A DNA stretch of 5,376 bases from Methanobrevibacter ruminantium. Its GTDB lineage: Archaea > Methanobacteriota > Methanobacteria > Methanobacteriales > Methanobacteriaceae. The stretch is taken from NCBI GenBank assembly GCA_004553595.1, contig SFKZ01000052.1, positions 1-5,376 on the forward strand, in the 5' to 3' direction. Of the stretch, positions 5,350 through 5,376 are shown piece after piece; the first letter of the stretch is position 1; each line of letters opens with the position of its first letter. Under the pieces are notes generated by a model. It had not been told where the DNA came from and searched no databases. It was given only the letters and a program-made list of their open reading frames with translations. Position numbers and translations under genes: made by a program.

Positions 5350-5376
5350 TTACACCTCCTTTAACTTGTATAAGAA
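5350..5376 (-). other. Window edge: probable 3' end of an upstream tail gene, frame unresolved
   Basis: The 30 bases before the fibre ATG contain its ribosome site, and an upstream gene must end nearby if packing continues. One frame ends in FLYKLKEV then TAA (5352-5350), another in SYTS then TAA (5363-5361), and a third runs a few bases into the fibre gene. The visible part is too short to choose. Confidence 0.3.

Noticed and set aside
1..5376. Alternative genetic code, because no gene here ends in TGA
   Set aside because: Trp is read from TGG throughout, TAA and TAG act as stops next to good starts, and no long frame needs TGA readthrough. Nine stops are too few to infer recoding.

Overview
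The window is a low-GC stretch of phage or prophage DNA, most likely from a Firmicutes host (Clostridia-like or Erysipelotrichia-like). The signs are AT-rich codons, strong AGGAGG-type ribosome sites before nearly every gene, and very tight gene packing. Every supported gene lies on the minus strand, so the biological order runs from high to low coordinates. No integrase, capsid or packaging gene is in view, so intact prophage, lytic phage and phage-tail bacteriocin cannot be told apart.

Unit 1 (about 5376 down to 968) is the end of a late tail module running into a lysis cassette. It begins with a tail-collar fibre protein (5346-4543). Next comes a secreted-looking beta-sandwich protein with three fibronectin type III-like repeats (4525-3050), probably a fibre or receptor-binding accessory. 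Then come a membrane-anchored protein with a GAF-like cytosolic domain (3027-2410), a three-helix holin-like protein (2395-2108), a 46-residue, half-acidic small protein (2118-1978), and a GH25 lysozyme endolysin with CW_7 and LysM wall-binding modules (1975-1010). A directional intrinsic terminator (996-968) closes the unit.

Unit 2 starts at a good sigma-A-type promoter (903-875: TTGTTT, 17-bp spacer, extended -10 TGCTATAAT). An inverted repeat at 942-915 lies just upstream of it. The unit holds a 76-residue helical protein (846-616), a 59-residue helical protein (594-415) and a 133-residue protein with a possible Cys-His-Asp papain-like triad (428-27). The first codons of a further gene (27-1) resemble the N-terminus of a common phage N-acetylmuramoyl-L-alanine amidase family. 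These genes abut or overlap by a few bases, which suggests translational coupling.

The layout suggests that unit 1 builds the distal tail and carries out lysis. Unit 2 is a separately promoted cluster directly downstream that may encode a second peptidoglycan-degrading enzyme with accessory proteins. The least explained parts are the acidic micro-protein whose last codons contain the endolysin ribosome site, the membrane GAF-like protein beside the holin, and the Cys-His-Asp protein of unit 2.
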